Origin: Pseudomonas canadensis | GTDB taxonomy: Bacteria; Pseudomonadota; Gammaproteobacteria; Pseudomonadales; Pseudomonadaceae | Length of the DNA: 64,000 bases | Assembly (NCBI RefSeq): GCF_000503215.1 | Contig: NZ_AYTD01000017.1 | Coordinates: 434,001 to 498,000, forward strand | Direction: 5' to 3' | Shown here: in pieces, positions 16,627 through 25,441 of the stretch | Numbering within the stretch: the first letter of the stretch is position 1 | Layout of the letters: each line of letters opens with the position of its first letter | Notes under the pieces: model-generated | Told to the model about the DNA's origin: nothing | The model's input: only the letters and a program-made list of their open reading frames with translations | Database searches by the model: none | Position numbers and translations under genes: made by a program

Positions 16627-16980
16627 TTAAGGCAAGGCCGCCACGACGGACAGCTCTACCAGGATTTCCGGTTCGCACAGCTTAGCTTCAACGGTGGCGC
16701 GGGCAGGCGCAACACCCTTGGGCAGCCATTTGTCCCACACCGCATTCATGCCGGCGAAATCCGCGTCGATGTCTTTAAGGTAGATCGTCACCGACAGCAG
16801 CTTGCTCTTGTCAGTGCCAGCCAGGTCGAGCAAACGCTCGATATTGGCCAGGGTTTCACGGGTCTGCTGTTCAATCCCGGCGTTCATGTCGTCGCCGACT
16901 TGCCCGGCCAGATACACGGTACCGCTGTGGACAACGATCTGGCTCATGCGCTCATTGGTGAGCTGGCGCTGGATTGACAT
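16627..16980 (-). CDS. RidA-family reactive imine/enamine deaminase, dad operon copy
   Basis: RidA/YjgF-family protein of 117 residues (VVHSGTVYLAGQVGDD, then RATVEAKLCEPEILVELSVVAAL, which carries the family arginine and glutamate). It would hydrolyse 2-aminoacrylate-type imines formed by the amino acid oxidase DadA. I start at the ATG at 16980, preceded by AGGAG; this start lies inside the 3' end of dadA, overlapping it by 29 bases, so the two are probably translationally coupled. It is divergent in sequence from the canonical RidA at 43262. Confidence 0.92.
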   Translation of the reverse strand: MSIQRQLTNERMSQIVVHSGTVYLAGQVGDDMNAGIEQQTRETLANIERLLDLAGTDKSKLLSVTIYLKDIDADFAGMNAVWDKWLPKGVAPARATVEAKLCEPEILVELSVVAALP

Positions 16981-18253
16981 GTTGTGCGGACTCCTGGTGG
17001 TTGCCATAACGGGAAATATCGAGGCCTTCGGCACTGATCTGCGGGGTTTTCTTCGCCATCAGGTCGGCCAGCAAGCGACCGGAACCACAGGCCATGGTCC
17101 AGCCGAGGGTGCCGTGGCCGGTATTCAGGAACAGGTTCTTGAACGGGGTGGCACCGACAATCGGCGTACCGTCGGGCGTGGTCGGGCGCAGACCGGTCCA
17201 GAAACTGGCTTCGGTCAAATCGCCGCCCTGAGGATAAAGGTCGTTGACGATCATCTCCAGGGTTTCGCGCCGACGTGGATTCAGCGACAGGTCAAAACCG
17301 GCTATCTCAGCCATGCCGCCGACGCGGATGCGGTTGTCGAAACGGGTGATCGCGACCTTGTACGTCTCGTCGAGAATGGTCGAAGTCGGCGCCATGGCCG
17401 GGTTGGTGATCGGCACGGTCAGCGAGTAACCCTTGAGTGGGTACACCGGTGCCTTGATCCCCAGCGGCTTGAGCAACTTCGGCGAGTAGCTGCCGAGGGC
17501 CAGCACGTAGCGGTCGGCGGTTTCCAGCTTGCCATCAATCCACACGCCGTTGATGCGGTCACCGGCGTAGTCGAGACGCTGGATGTCTTGTTCGAAGCGG
17601 AACTCCACGCCCAGATGCTTGCACATCTCGACCAGGCGGGTGGTGAACATCTGGCAGTCGCCGGTCTGGTCGTTCGGAAGGCGCAAGGCGCCCGCGAGGA
17701 TATCGGTGACGCTGGCCAGGGCCGGCTCGACGCGGGCAATGCCAGCGCGGTCGAGGACTTCGAACGGCACGCCGGACTCCTTCAGCACAGCGATGTCCTT
17801 GGCCGCACCATCCAGCTGCGCCTGGGTGCGGAACAGTTGGGTCGTCCCGAGGCTGCGGCCTTCGTAGGCAATGCCGGTTTCTGCGCGCAGTTCGTCGAGG
17901 CAGTCACGGCTGTACTCGGACAGGCGCACCATGCGCTCCTTGTTCACCGCATAACGGTTGGCGGTGCAGTTGCGCAGCATCTGCGCCATCCACAGGTATT
18001 GGTCGATATCGGCAGTGGCCTTGATCGCCAGCGGCGCGTGGCGTTGCAACAGCCATTTGATGGCCTTGAGCGGCACGCCCGGCGCAGCCCATGGCGACGC
18101 ATAGCCTGGGGACACCTGGCCGGCGTTGGCGAAACTGGTTTCCATGGCAGCGGCGGGCTGACGGTCGACGACCACCACTTCAAAGCCGGCCCGCGCCAAA
18201 TAGTAGGCACTGGTCACACCAATGACGCCGCTACCCAAGACCAGAACGCGCAT
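16952..18253 (-). CDS. dadA: D-amino acid dehydrogenase small subunit
   Basis: FAD-dependent dehydrogenase of 433 residues. The dinucleotide-binding motif VLGSGVIGVTSAYYLARAG is at the very N-terminus, and the C-terminal FAD contact NTGHGTLGWTMACGSG is clear. It oxidises D-alanine and other D-amino acids to keto acids, giving electrons to the respiratory chain at the inner membrane. GAGGA sits ahead of the ATG. It is first in dadA-ridA-dadX and divergent from lrp, across a 156 bp spacer that should hold Lrp sites. Confidence 0.96.
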   Translation of the reverse strand: MRVLVLGSGVIGVTSAYYLARAGFEVVVVDRQPAAAMETSFANAGQVSPGYASPWAAPGVPLKAIKWLLQRHAPLAIKATADIDQYLWMAQMLRNCTANRYAVNKERMVRLSEYSRDCLDELRAETGIAYEGRSLGTTQLFRTQAQLDGAAKDIAVLKESGVPFEVLDRAGIARVEPALASVTDILAGALRLPNDQTGDCQMFTTRLVEMCKHLGVEFRFEQDIQRLDYAGDRINGVWIDGKLETADRYVLALGSYSPKLLKPLGIKAPVYPLKGYSLTVPITNPAMAPTSTILDETYKVAITRFDNRIRVGGMAEIAGFDLSLNPRRRETLEMIVNDLYPQGGDLTEASFWTGLRPTTPDGTPIVGATPFKNLFLNTGHGTLGWTMACGSGRLLADLMAKKTPQISAEGLDISRYGNHQESAQHVNPAPAHQ

Positions 18254-18409
18254 TTTTATATCCTCATCGCGGGCATGGCCGCTGACGTGTGTTATTCGAG
18301 CAATGATGAGCGCAGTTTAAAAAACAATTGCCAGTGCATTTCACTATATAACTGCCTATATTTGGCGACAATTCTCGGCAAAAACCCTTTTCACAGAGGC
18401 GTATCCCCT

Positions 18410-18898
18410 ATGCGTACCAACACCCAGACCAAGCGGGAGCTGGACAAGATCGATCGCAACATCCTGCGCATCTTGCAAACCGATGGGCGTATTTCGTTCA
18501 CGGAGCTGGGGGAAAAAGTCGGGCTGTCGACCACGCCCTGTACCGAACGTGTGCGCCGGCTGGAGCGCGAAGGGATCATCATGGGCTACAACGCGCGGCT
18601 CAACCCGCAGCATTTGAAGGGCAGTTTGCTGGTATTTGTCGAGATCAGCCTCGATTACAAGTCCGGCGACACCTTTGAGGAGTTTCGCCGCGCGGTGCTG
18701 AAACTGCCCCATGTGCTGGAGTGCCACCTGGTATCAGGCGACTTCGATTACCTGGTAAAGGCACGGATTTCCGAGATGGCGTCGTACCGCAAACTGCTGG
18801 GCGATATCCTGCTCAAACTGCCCCATGTACGGGAGTCCAAGAGCTATATCGTGATGGAAGAGGTGAAGGAGAGCCTTAACCTGCCGATTCCGGACTGA
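18410..18898 (+). CDS. lrp: Leucine-responsive regulatory protein Lrp
   Basis: Lrp/AsnC regulator of 162 residues: winged helix-turn-helix in the first 65 residues (LDKIDRNILRILQTDGRISF, then LSTTPCTERVRRLE), followed by the RAM ligand-binding domain. The start at 18410 follows GAGG and is the family N-terminus; the frame is open a long way upstream on this strand but that part is antisense to dadA. In Pseudomonas this protein activates dadA-dadX in response to L-alanine; the divergent layout supports that. Confidence 0.93.
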   Translation: MRTNTQTKRELDKIDRNILRILQTDGRISFTELGEKVGLSTTPCTERVRRLEREGIIMGYNARLNPQHLKGSLLVFVEISLDYKSGDTFEEFRRAVLKLPHVLECHLVSGDFDYLVKARISEMASYRKLLGDILLKLPHVRESKSYIVMEEVKESLNLPIPD

Positions 18899-18906
18899 AG
18901 AGCGGG

Positions 18907-19260
18907 CTAAACCAAAACCTGCCGCGTGCTCGCCATGTACTCATGGATCTGCTTCTCCACCCGCGGATGAATCAGCTCCACCGGGCGCCGCCCATTCGGG
19001 CACGGCAAGGCCTTGGTGGTGCCAAACAGCCGGCAGATCAACGGTCGCTCGTCGTACACCGTGCAGCCGTTGGGGCCCAGGTGCACACAGTTCAGTTCAT
19101 CCATGGCCGCATCTTGCTCGGCGGCGGTCTTGCGCGGCAGGCGCGACATTTCCTCGGGTGACGTGGTCACCGGCCCACAGCAGTCGTGGCAACCGGGGAC
19201 GCACTCGAACGAAGGAATCTGCCGACGCAGTGCGCTAATTTTCTGACTGTTGCAACTCAT
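18907..19260 (-). CDS. YkgJ-family cysteine-cluster protein
   Basis: Protein of 117 residues with the cysteine pattern of the YkgJ / UPF0153 zinc- or iron-binding family: CVPGCHDCCG near residue 20, then NCVHLGPNGC and RPLICRLFG with the final cysteine in ALPCPNG. The metal and function are not established for this family. It ends 8 bases from the convergent lrp stop, and its start lies about 115 bp from the divergent FAD oxidoreductase. Confidence 0.87.
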   Translation of the reverse strand: MSCNSQKISALRRQIPSFECVPGCHDCCGPVTTSPEEMSRLPRKTAAEQDAAMDELNCVHLGPNGCTVYDERPLICRLFGTTKALPCPNGRRPVELIHPRVEKQIHEYMASTRQVLV

Positions 19261-19375
19261 CGAAACACATACCGAACGGCGAATAGGCGTGGATTCTGCC
19301 GCAAAACGCCCTGCGCAGACAGCTTCATCCGACCACTGTATCCTGCGTCAAATTTTCCAAACAGGGATGCTCCCC

Positions 19376-20668
19376 ATGACTGCCAGCGCCCGGCACACCC
19401 CGTCCTATTACGCCGCCAGCAGCGTGCCGCAACCCGATTACCCGGTGCTGACCGGCGAAGTGACGGCCGATGTATGCGTGGTGGGCGGCGGTTTTTCCGG
19501 GCTGAACACGGCGCTTGAACTGGCCGAGCGGGGTTTCAGCGTGGTGTTGCTGGAGGCGCGCAAGGTCGCCTGGGGCGCCAGCGGACGCAACGGCGGCCAG
19601 TTGATCCGTGGCGTCGGCCATGGCCTGGACCAGTTCGCCAATGTGATCGGCACCGATGGCGTGCGCCAGATGAAGCTGATGGGCCTGGAAGCCGTGGAGA
19701 TCGTGCGTGAGCGCGTCGAACGCTTCCAGATTCCCTGCGACCTGAGCTGGGGCTACTGCGACCTCGCCAACAAGCCTCGCGACCTGCAAGGCCTGGCCGA
19801 AGACGCCGAAGAGCTGCGTGGCCTGGGTTATCGCCACGAAGTGCGCCTGTTGCAAGCCAACGAGATGAGCAGCGTAATCGGTTCGGACCGCTACGTGGGC
19901 GGCATGATCGACATGGGTTCCGGTCACCTGCACCCGCTGAACCTGGCCCTTGGCGAAGCCGCCTCCGCGCAGCAACTGGGCGTGAAGCTGTTCGAGCGGT
20001 CTGAAGTCACCCGTATCGACTACGGCCCCGAAGTCAACGTGCACACCGCTCAGGGCAACGTGCGCGCCAAGACCCTGGTGCTGGCGTGCAATGCTTACCT
20101 CAATGGCCTCAACCCACACCTGAGCGGCAAAGTGTTGCCCGCCGGCAGCTACATCATCGCCACCGAGCCGTTGAGCGAAGTGCAGGCCGCCCACCTGCTG
20201 CCGCAGAACATGGCGGTGTGCGACCAGCGTGTCACCGTGGATTACTTCCGACTGTCCGCCGACCGTCGACTGCTGTTCGGCGGCGCTTGTCACTACTCCG
20301 GTCGCGATCCGAAGGACATCGGCGCCTACATGCGTCCGAAAATGCTCCAGGTTTTCCCGCAATTGGCGGACGTTAAAATCGATTATCAATGGGGCGGCAT
20401 GATCGGTATCGGCGCCAACCGTTTACCTCAGATTGGCCGCCTGGCCGACCAACCCAACGTGTATTACGCCCAGGCCTACGCCGGCCATGGCCTCAACGCC
20501 ACCCACTTGGCGGGCAAGTTGCTGGCCGAAGCCATCAGTGGCCAGCAACAGGGGCGCTTCGACCTGTTCGCCCAGGTGCCGCACATCACCTTCCCCGGCG
20601 GCAAGCACCTGCGCTCGCCGCTGTTGGCACTGGGGATGTTGTGGCATCGCCTCAAAGAGCTGGTGTGA
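19376..20668 (+). CDS. FAD-dependent oxidoreductase, PuuB/PauB-like (gamma-glutamylpolyamine oxidase)
   Basis: Protein of 430 residues in the DAO family. The FAD-binding motif is VCVVGGGFSGLNTALELAER at about residue 30, followed by WGASGRNGGQLIRG, a hallmark of PuuB/PauB-type enzymes, and the C-terminal GHGLNATHLAG. PuuB-like enzymes oxidise gamma-glutamylputrescine and related compounds to aldehydes, which KauB/PuuC then oxidises. PauR and KauB in the same region support that role, but other amine substrates are possible. I start at ATG 19376 with AGGGATG before it. Confidence 0.87.
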   Translation: MTASARHTPSYYAASSVPQPDYPVLTGEVTADVCVVGGGFSGLNTALELAERGFSVVLLEARKVAWGASGRNGGQLIRGVGHGLDQFANVIGTDGVRQMKLMGLEAVEIVRERVERFQIPCDLSWGYCDLANKPRDLQGLAEDAEELRGLGYRHEVRLLQANEMSSVIGSDRYVGGMIDMGSGHLHPLNLALGEAASAQQLGVKLFERSEVTRIDYGPEVNVHTAQGNVRAKTLVLACNAYLNGLNPHLSGKVLPAGSYIIATEPLSEVQAAHLLPQNMAVCDQRVTVDYFRLSADRRLLFGGACHYSGRDPKDIGAYMRPKMLQVFPQLADVKIDYQWGGMIGIGANRLPQIGRLADQPNVYYAQAYAGHGLNATHLAGKLLAEAISGQQQGRFDLFAQVPHITFPGGKHLRSPLLALGMLWHRLKELV

Positions 20669-20669
20669 T

Positions 20670-20894
20670 TCAGTCGCGCCAGAAGGGCTTGAGACCTTCC
20701 TGGCGCGCCTGTTCGGCGGTCAACCCGACATCGCGCAGTTGTTCGCGGGTCAGATGCAGCAACGCCTTGCGCGTGTGACGACGGTGCCAGAACAGACCCC
20801 AGCGGCTGATATCGCGCGGCGCCGTCGCCCGCTCTTGTCCTGCCTGCAGTTCCTGACCGTGTAGCGCCAGCCGCACATCGCTCATGCCGTTCAT
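20670..20894 (-). CDS. DUF1127 small protein
   Basis: Protein of 74 residues. The C-terminal part has the DUF1127 pattern of a tryptophan, an arginine-rich patch and LRDVGL (LFWHRRHTRKALLHLTREQL, then RDVGLT). Small DUF1127 proteins bind RNA or affect phosphate and carbon metabolism in some alphaproteobacteria; here the role is unknown. GAGGGG precedes the ATG at 20894. It is divergent from a MocR regulator across a spacer with a long inverted repeat, so it is probably that regulator's target. Its stop sits next to that of the convergent oxidoreductase. Confidence 0.85.
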   Translation of the reverse strand: MNGMSDVRLALHGQELQAGQERATAPRDISRWGLFWHRRHTRKALLHLTREQLRDVGLTAEQARQEGLKPFWRD

Positions 20895-20950
20895 TTTGCC
20901 GCCCCTCATTTGCCTTGTTGCCTTGAGTGACAAGGATGGGCGCAGGGCAC

Positions 20951-21045
20951 AAACCATTACAGATTCAACCCGAATTTATTAAATCCATACAGATACTGCC
21001 TATCGGCGGCTGAATCCTGTATTTTCGGGCGATCTGTAATGGTTT
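20951..21045. promoter_or_regulatory. Probable MocR operator region between the DUF1127 and MocR genes
   Basis: AAACCATTACAGAT (20951-20964) is repeated in exact inverse as ATCTGTAATGGTTT (21032-21045). A third copy, CCATACAGAT, lies between them at about 20985-20994 in the same direction as the first. The space between is AT-rich (GAATTTATTAAAT) and can hold divergent promoters. MocR regulators typically bind repeated half-sites in such spacers. Confidence 0.8.
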
Positions 21046-21061
21046 CTCGGGAGCGACCGCC

Positions 21062-22486
21062 ATGACCCTGTACATGAACCTCGCCGAATTACTGGGCACC
21101 CGCATCGAACAGGGCTTCTATCGCCCTGGAGACAGGCTGCCTTCTGTACGGGCTTTAAGCGTGGAACACGGGGTCAGCCTGAGCACCGTGCAGCAGGCCT
21201 ATCGCTTGCTGGAAGACAACGGCCTGGCAATGCCGAAGCCGAAATCCGGCTACTTCGTGCCAGTCGGCCGCGAGTTGCCGGCCCTGCCCGAAGTTGGCCG
21301 TCCGGCACAGCGGCCTGTGGAGATATCCCAGTGGGACCAGGTACTGGAGCTGGTTCGCGCAGTCCCGCGCAAAGATGTCATACAGATGGGGCGCGGCATG
21401 CCGGATGTATTGTCGCCGACCATGAAGCCGCTACTGCGTAGCCTGGCTCGCGTGAGCCGCCGCCAGGATCTGCCGGGCCTGTATTACGACAATATCCTCG
21501 GCTGTATGGAGTTACGCGAGCAGATCGCTCGACTGTCACTGGACTCCGGCTGCCAACTGACGGCCGAGGACATCGTAATAACCACCGGCTGCCATGAGGC
21601 GCTGTCCGCCAGCATCCATGCGATCTGCGAGCCTGGTGACATCGTCGCGGTGGACTCGCCGAGCTTCCACGGCGCCATGCAGACCCTCAAGGGCCTGGGC
21701 ATGAAAGCCCTGGAAATCCCCACCGACCCGATCACCGGCATCAGCCTCGAAGCCCTGGAGTTGGCGCTGGAACAGTGGCCGATCAAAGTCATCCAGCTGA
21801 CCCCCAACTGTAACAACCCCCTGGGCTACATCATGCCCGAGGCGCGCAAAAAGGCGCTGCTGACCCTGGCCCAACGCTTTGACGTGGCGATCATCGAAGA
21901 CGATGTTTATGGCGAACTGGCCTACAGCTACCCACGCCCGCGCACTATCAAATCCTTCGATGAGGACGGCCGTGTAGTGCTGTGCAGCTCATTCTCGAAA
22001 ACCCTGGCGCCGGGCTTGCGCATTGGCTGGGTCGCGCCGGGCCGCTACCTGGAGCGGGTGCTGCACATGAAATACATCAGCACCGGCTCCACCGCAACAC
22101 AACCGCAGATCGCCATCGCCGAGTTCCTCAAAGGTGGCCACTTCGAACCGCATTTGCGGCGGATGCGTACCCAATACCAGCGCAATCGTGACTTGATGAT
22201 CGACTGGGTCAGCCGCTACTTTCCGGCAGGCACCCGCGCCAGCCGGCCTCAAGGCAGTTTCATGCTCTGGATCGAGCTGCCGGAAGGCTTCGACACGCTC
22301 AAGCTCAACCGCGTGTTGGTGGAGCAAGGCGTACAGGTGGCAGTCGGCAGCATCTTTTCGGCGTCGGGCAAATACCGGAACTGCCTGCGCATGAACTACG
22401 CTGCCAAACCGACCCCGCAGATTGAAGAAGCCGTGCGCAAGGTGGGCACTGCCGCAATCAAGATGCTGGCCGAGGCCGCCGACTGA
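21062..22486 (+). CDS. MocR-type GntR/aminotransferase regulator
   Basis: Protein of 474 residues joining a GntR winged helix (residues 5-70: GDRLPSVRALSVEHGVSLST) to a full fold-type I aminotransferase domain. The PLP lysine is in SSFSKTLAPGLRIGW, with TPNCNNPLGY and IIEDDVYGEL as the usual substrate and PLP contacts. Such MocR proteins use PLP or its adducts as a signal rather than catalysing transamination. The divergent DUF1127 gene and the inverted repeats upstream point to that gene and itself as targets. The same pairing occurs in PAO1 near PA5283, from memory. Confidence 0.92.
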   Translation: MTLYMNLAELLGTRIEQGFYRPGDRLPSVRALSVEHGVSLSTVQQAYRLLEDNGLAMPKPKSGYFVPVGRELPALPEVGRPAQRPVEISQWDQVLELVRAVPRKDVIQMGRGMPDVLSPTMKPLLRSLARVSRRQDLPGLYYDNILGCMELREQIARLSLDSGCQLTAEDIVITTGCHEALSASIHAICEPGDIVAVDSPSFHGAMQTLKGLGMKALEIPTDPITGISLEALELALEQWPIKVIQLTPNCNNPLGYIMPEARKKALLTLAQRFDVAIIEDDVYGELAYSYPRPRTIKSFDEDGRVVLCSSFSKTLAPGLRIGWVAPGRYLERVLHMKYISTGSTATQPQIAIAEFLKGGHFEPHLRRMRTQYQRNRDLMIDWVSRYFPAGTRASRPQGSFMLWIELPEGFDTLKLNRVLVEQGVQVAVGSIFSASGKYRNCLRMNYAAKPTPQIEEAVRKVGTAAIKMLAEAAD

Positions 22487-22548
22487 CCTTTCGCGGGAAT
22501 TTGCCGTCATATGCCGACAACCGTCCTGATCTGGAAGCAACTCCCTTG

Positions 22549-24117
22549 ATGATTCAACGGCTATTACCGTTTTTCCTGTTGGGAGCCCTGGCTCTGGGCG
22601 GCTGCGCGACGGTGAGCACGCCGCGCATCCCCAGCGACGCCCTGCCCGCCGCGCAATCGTCGTTCGGCCGCTCGATCCAGGCCCAGGCGGCACCGTATCA
22701 AGGCCGCTCCGGCTTTCGCCTGCTGCCCAACAGCAGCGAGGCTTTCATGGCCCGCGCCGAGCTGATCCGCAACGCCCAGACCAGCCTCGACCTGCAGTAC
22801 TACATCGTGCACGACGGCATCAGCACCCGTATGCTGGTGGACGAACTGCTCAAGGCTGCTGACCGCGGCGTGCGCGTGCGCATCCTGCTGGACGACACCA
22901 CCAGCGACGGCCTCGACCAGATCATCGCTACCCTAGCCGCCCATCCCAGGATCGAGATCCGCCTGTTCAATCCCCTGCATCTGGGGCGCAGCACAGGCGT
23001 TACGCGAGCCATGGGCCGGTTGTTCAACCTGTCGCTGCAACATCGGCGCATGCACAACAAGTTGTGGCTGGCGGACAACAGTGTGGCCATCGTCGGCGGG
23101 CGCAACCTGGGGGATGAGTATTTCGACGCTGAGCCCAACCTGAACTTCACCGACATCGACATGCTCAGCGTGGGCCCGGTGGCCGAACAGCTGGGTCACA
23201 GTTTCGACCAGTACTGGAACAGCGCGCTGAGCAAGCCGATTGACGACTTCGTCTCCAATACGCCCTCCAAAGGCGACCTGACCGCCGCGCGCGTGCGCCT
23301 GGAAGCGTCCCTGGCCGAGTCGCGACAACAGAACCACGCGCTGTACAACCGCTTGCGCACCTATCAGACCCAACCGCGCATGGACACCTGGCGCCGCGAG
23401 CTGATCTGGGCCTGGAACCAGGCGCTGTGGGACGCGCCAAGCAAGGTGCTGGCCAAGGCCGATCCGGACCCTCGGTTGTTGCTCACCACGCAACTGGCGC
23501 CGGAGCTGGAAGGCGTCAACCATGAACTGATGATGATCTCGGCGTACTTCGTGCCAGGGCAACCTGGGCTGGTGTACCTGACCGGGCGCGCCGATGCCGG
23601 TGTGTCGGTGAGCCTGCTGACCAACTCCCTGGAAGCTACCGACGTGCCTGCCGTGCACGGCGGTTATGCGCCCTATCGCAAGGCGCTGCTGGAGCACGGC
23701 GTGAAACTCTACGAGTTGCGCCGCCAACCGGGCGACCCCAGTGGCGGCAGCGGCCCACACCTGTTTCGTCGCGGCACCTTCCGGGGCTCGGATTCGAGCC
23801 TGCACAGCAAGGCGATGATCTTTGATCGGGAGAAGTCGTTTATCGGTTCATTCAACTTCGACCCGCGCTCGGTGCTGTGGAATACCGAAGTGGGTGTACT
23901 GGTCGACAGCCCGGAGCTGGCAGAGCACGTGCGCAACCTGGCGCTGCAAGGCATGGCGCCACCCTTGAGCTATGAGGCGAAACTGCAGGACGGCCAAGTA
24001 GTGTGGGTGACCGAAGACAACGGTCAACTGCACACCCTGACCCGTGAGCCAGGCAGTTGGTGGCGACGGTTCAATGCCTGGTTCGCCACCTCAGTAGGCT
24101 TGGAACGCATGTTGTAG
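22549..24117 (+). CDS. Phospholipase D-like lipoprotein (cardiolipin synthase-like)
   Basis: Protein of 522 residues with a lipoprotein signal ending in LALGGC (Cys19), so probably anchored in the envelope. It has both HKD motifs of the phospholipase D superfamily: HNKLWLADNSVAIVGGRNLG in the first half and HSKAMIFDREKSFIGSFNF in the second. The closest types are cardiolipin synthase C (YmdC/ClsC) proteins, which exchange phosphatidyl groups, but a hydrolase is possible. I start at ATG 22549, where the signal peptide begins. The stop codon lies inside a REP hairpin shared with the convergent MFS gene. Confidence 0.88.
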   Translation: MIQRLLPFFLLGALALGGCATVSTPRIPSDALPAAQSSFGRSIQAQAAPYQGRSGFRLLPNSSEAFMARAELIRNAQTSLDLQYYIVHDGISTRMLVDELLKAADRGVRVRILLDDTTSDGLDQIIATLAAHPRIEIRLFNPLHLGRSTGVTRAMGRLFNLSLQHRRMHNKLWLADNSVAIVGGRNLGDEYFDAEPNLNFTDIDMLSVGPVAEQLGHSFDQYWNSALSKPIDDFVSNTPSKGDLTAARVRLEASLAESRQQNHALYNRLRTYQTQPRMDTWRRELIWAWNQALWDAPSKVLAKADPDPRLLLTTQLAPELEGVNHELMMISAYFVPGQPGLVYLTGRADAGVSVSLLTNSLEATDVPAVHGGYAPYRKALLEHGVKLYELRRQPGDPSGGSGPHLFRRGTFRGSDSSLHSKAMIFDREKSFIGSFNFDPRSVLWNTEVGVLVDSPELAEHVRNLALQGMAPPLSYEAKLQDGQVVWVTEDNGQLHTLTREPGSWWRRFNAWFATSVGLERML

Positions 24118-24140
24118 GAACCGGCTTGCCAGCTCCTACA
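24113..24140. repeat. Single REP hairpin overlapping two stop codons
   Basis: TGTAGGAACCGGCTTGCC then AGCTCCTACA form a short hairpin. The TAG in its left arm (24115-24117) is the stop codon of the phospholipase D-like gene, and the CTA in its right arm (24136-24138) is the stop codon of the convergent MFS gene. Confidence 0.88.
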
Positions 24141-25281
24141 GGGCAGGCTGTGTTGCACCGAATGCACCTTGGCGCAGCAACAGCAGCACCAGGCCCAGCG
24201 CCCCCGCGGCCATCAGCAACGGCAATGCATGCCCGCTGATCCACTGGCTCCCGGCACCCGCCACCAGTGGGCCGACCAGGCAACCGATCCCCCACAACTG
24301 CGCCACATGCGCATTGGCACGCACCAGCGCATCGTCGCGGTAACGCTCGCCGATCAGGATCAGCGACAGCGTGAACAAGCCACCCGCACTCGCACCGAAC
24401 ACGACCCATACCGGCCAGACCAGCGTGGTATGCATCAACAACGGAATGGCCAGGCTCGACGCCAGCAACAGCACTGCACACGCCAGGAACAACGTGCGCC
24501 GTGGCAGGTAATCGGCCAGTGCGCCGATGGGCAGCTGCAGCAGCGCGTCGCCGACCACTACGGTGCTGACCATCGCCAAGGCAATCTCAGCAGTGAAGCC
24601 TTGTTGCAGGCAATACACCGGCAACAACGTCAGAATCATCGCCTCGAAAGCGGCGAATAACGCCACTGCCCAGGCAATCGCCGGCAGGCTCAGGCAGAAG
24701 CGCCACAGTTGCGCGAAGGTCACGCTGAAGGACTCGGCGCTTGGCGCGCCGGAGCGGCCCAGCAACAGGAATGGCGCCACCACCAACAAGCCCACGCCTA
24801 CCCAGAAGCCATAATCATGGTCGGTGCCGATCAAGCCCAGCAGCAACGGGCCTGACAGTTGGCTCAAGGCATAACTGCAGCCATACAGCGCCACCAGCCG
24901 GCCGCGCCACTGCTCCACCACCAACTGGTTGATCCAGCTTTCGCCGAGGATAAACACGATGGTCAGAATCACGCCGATCATCAGGCGCAGCACCAACCAG
25001 ACCGGGTAGCTGGGCAGGATCGCCAGCAAGCCGATGGACACCGCACCCGCCCACAGGCACAGGCGCATGAGGTTGGCGGTGCCGAGCCATGAGGCCATGC
25101 GGCTGGAGATTTTCGCGCCGAGCAGTACGCCAAAGGCCGGCATGGCTGCCATCACGCCGATAGCGAAACTGCCGTAGCCCCAGCTTTCGAGGCGCAGGGA
25201 CACCAGCGGCATACTGACGCCCAGGGCCAAACCGACGCTGAGCACCGAAGCCAGGACGGCGAAATAAGTCGCCCAACGCAT
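24136..25281 (-). CDS. MFS transporter (YcaD-like)
   Basis: Protein of 381 residues with twelve hydrophobic segments and major-facilitator loops (SSRMASWLGTANLMRLCLW after helix 2, GESWINQLVVEQWRGRLVAL in helix 5). The length and GESWIN motif resemble the YcaD-type group, whose substrates are mostly unknown. I start at ATG 25281 with AGGAG in front. Its gene ends inside a REP hairpin. It lies downstream of kauB on the same strand, but a REPIN separates them, so co-transcription is uncertain. Confidence 0.86.
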   Translation of the reverse strand: MRWATYFAVLASVLSVGLALGVSMPLVSLRLESWGYGSFAIGVMAAMPAFGVLLGAKISSRMASWLGTANLMRLCLWAGAVSIGLLAILPSYPVWLVLRLMIGVILTIVFILGESWINQLVVEQWRGRLVALYGCSYALSQLSGPLLLGLIGTDHDYGFWVGVGLLVVAPFLLLGRSGAPSAESFSVTFAQLWRFCLSLPAIAWAVALFAAFEAMILTLLPVYCLQQGFTAEIALAMVSTVVVGDALLQLPIGALADYLPRRTLFLACAVLLLASSLAIPLLMHTTLVWPVWVVFGASAGGLFTLSLILIGERYRDDALVRANAHVAQLWGIGCLVGPLVAGAGSQWISGHALPLLMAAGALGLVLLLLRQGAFGATQPAL

Positions 25282-25323
25282 TTCCACGCTCCTGTGGATA
25301 ATTTTCAGGGAGTGCAAAACGAA

Positions 25324-25425
25324 CTGTAGGAGCGAGCTTGCTCGCGAAAAACGTTAACGATGACGCGCCTATCCTGGATAAACGCGGCGCCTTCTAGTTC
25401 TTCGCGAGCAAGCTCGCTCCTACAG
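25324..25425. repeat. REPIN: inverted pair of REP palindromes (GTAGGAGCGAGCTTGCTC type)
   Basis: CTGTAGGAGCGAGCTTGCTC and its inverse GAGCAAGCTCGCTCCTACAG flank a core containing ACGTTAACGATGACGCG. The core and arms closely match the REPIN at 50921-51023. It lies between kauB and the MFS gene, both on the minus strand. Confidence 0.93.
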
Positions 25426-25441
25426 GAATCAGCGGTGTTGC

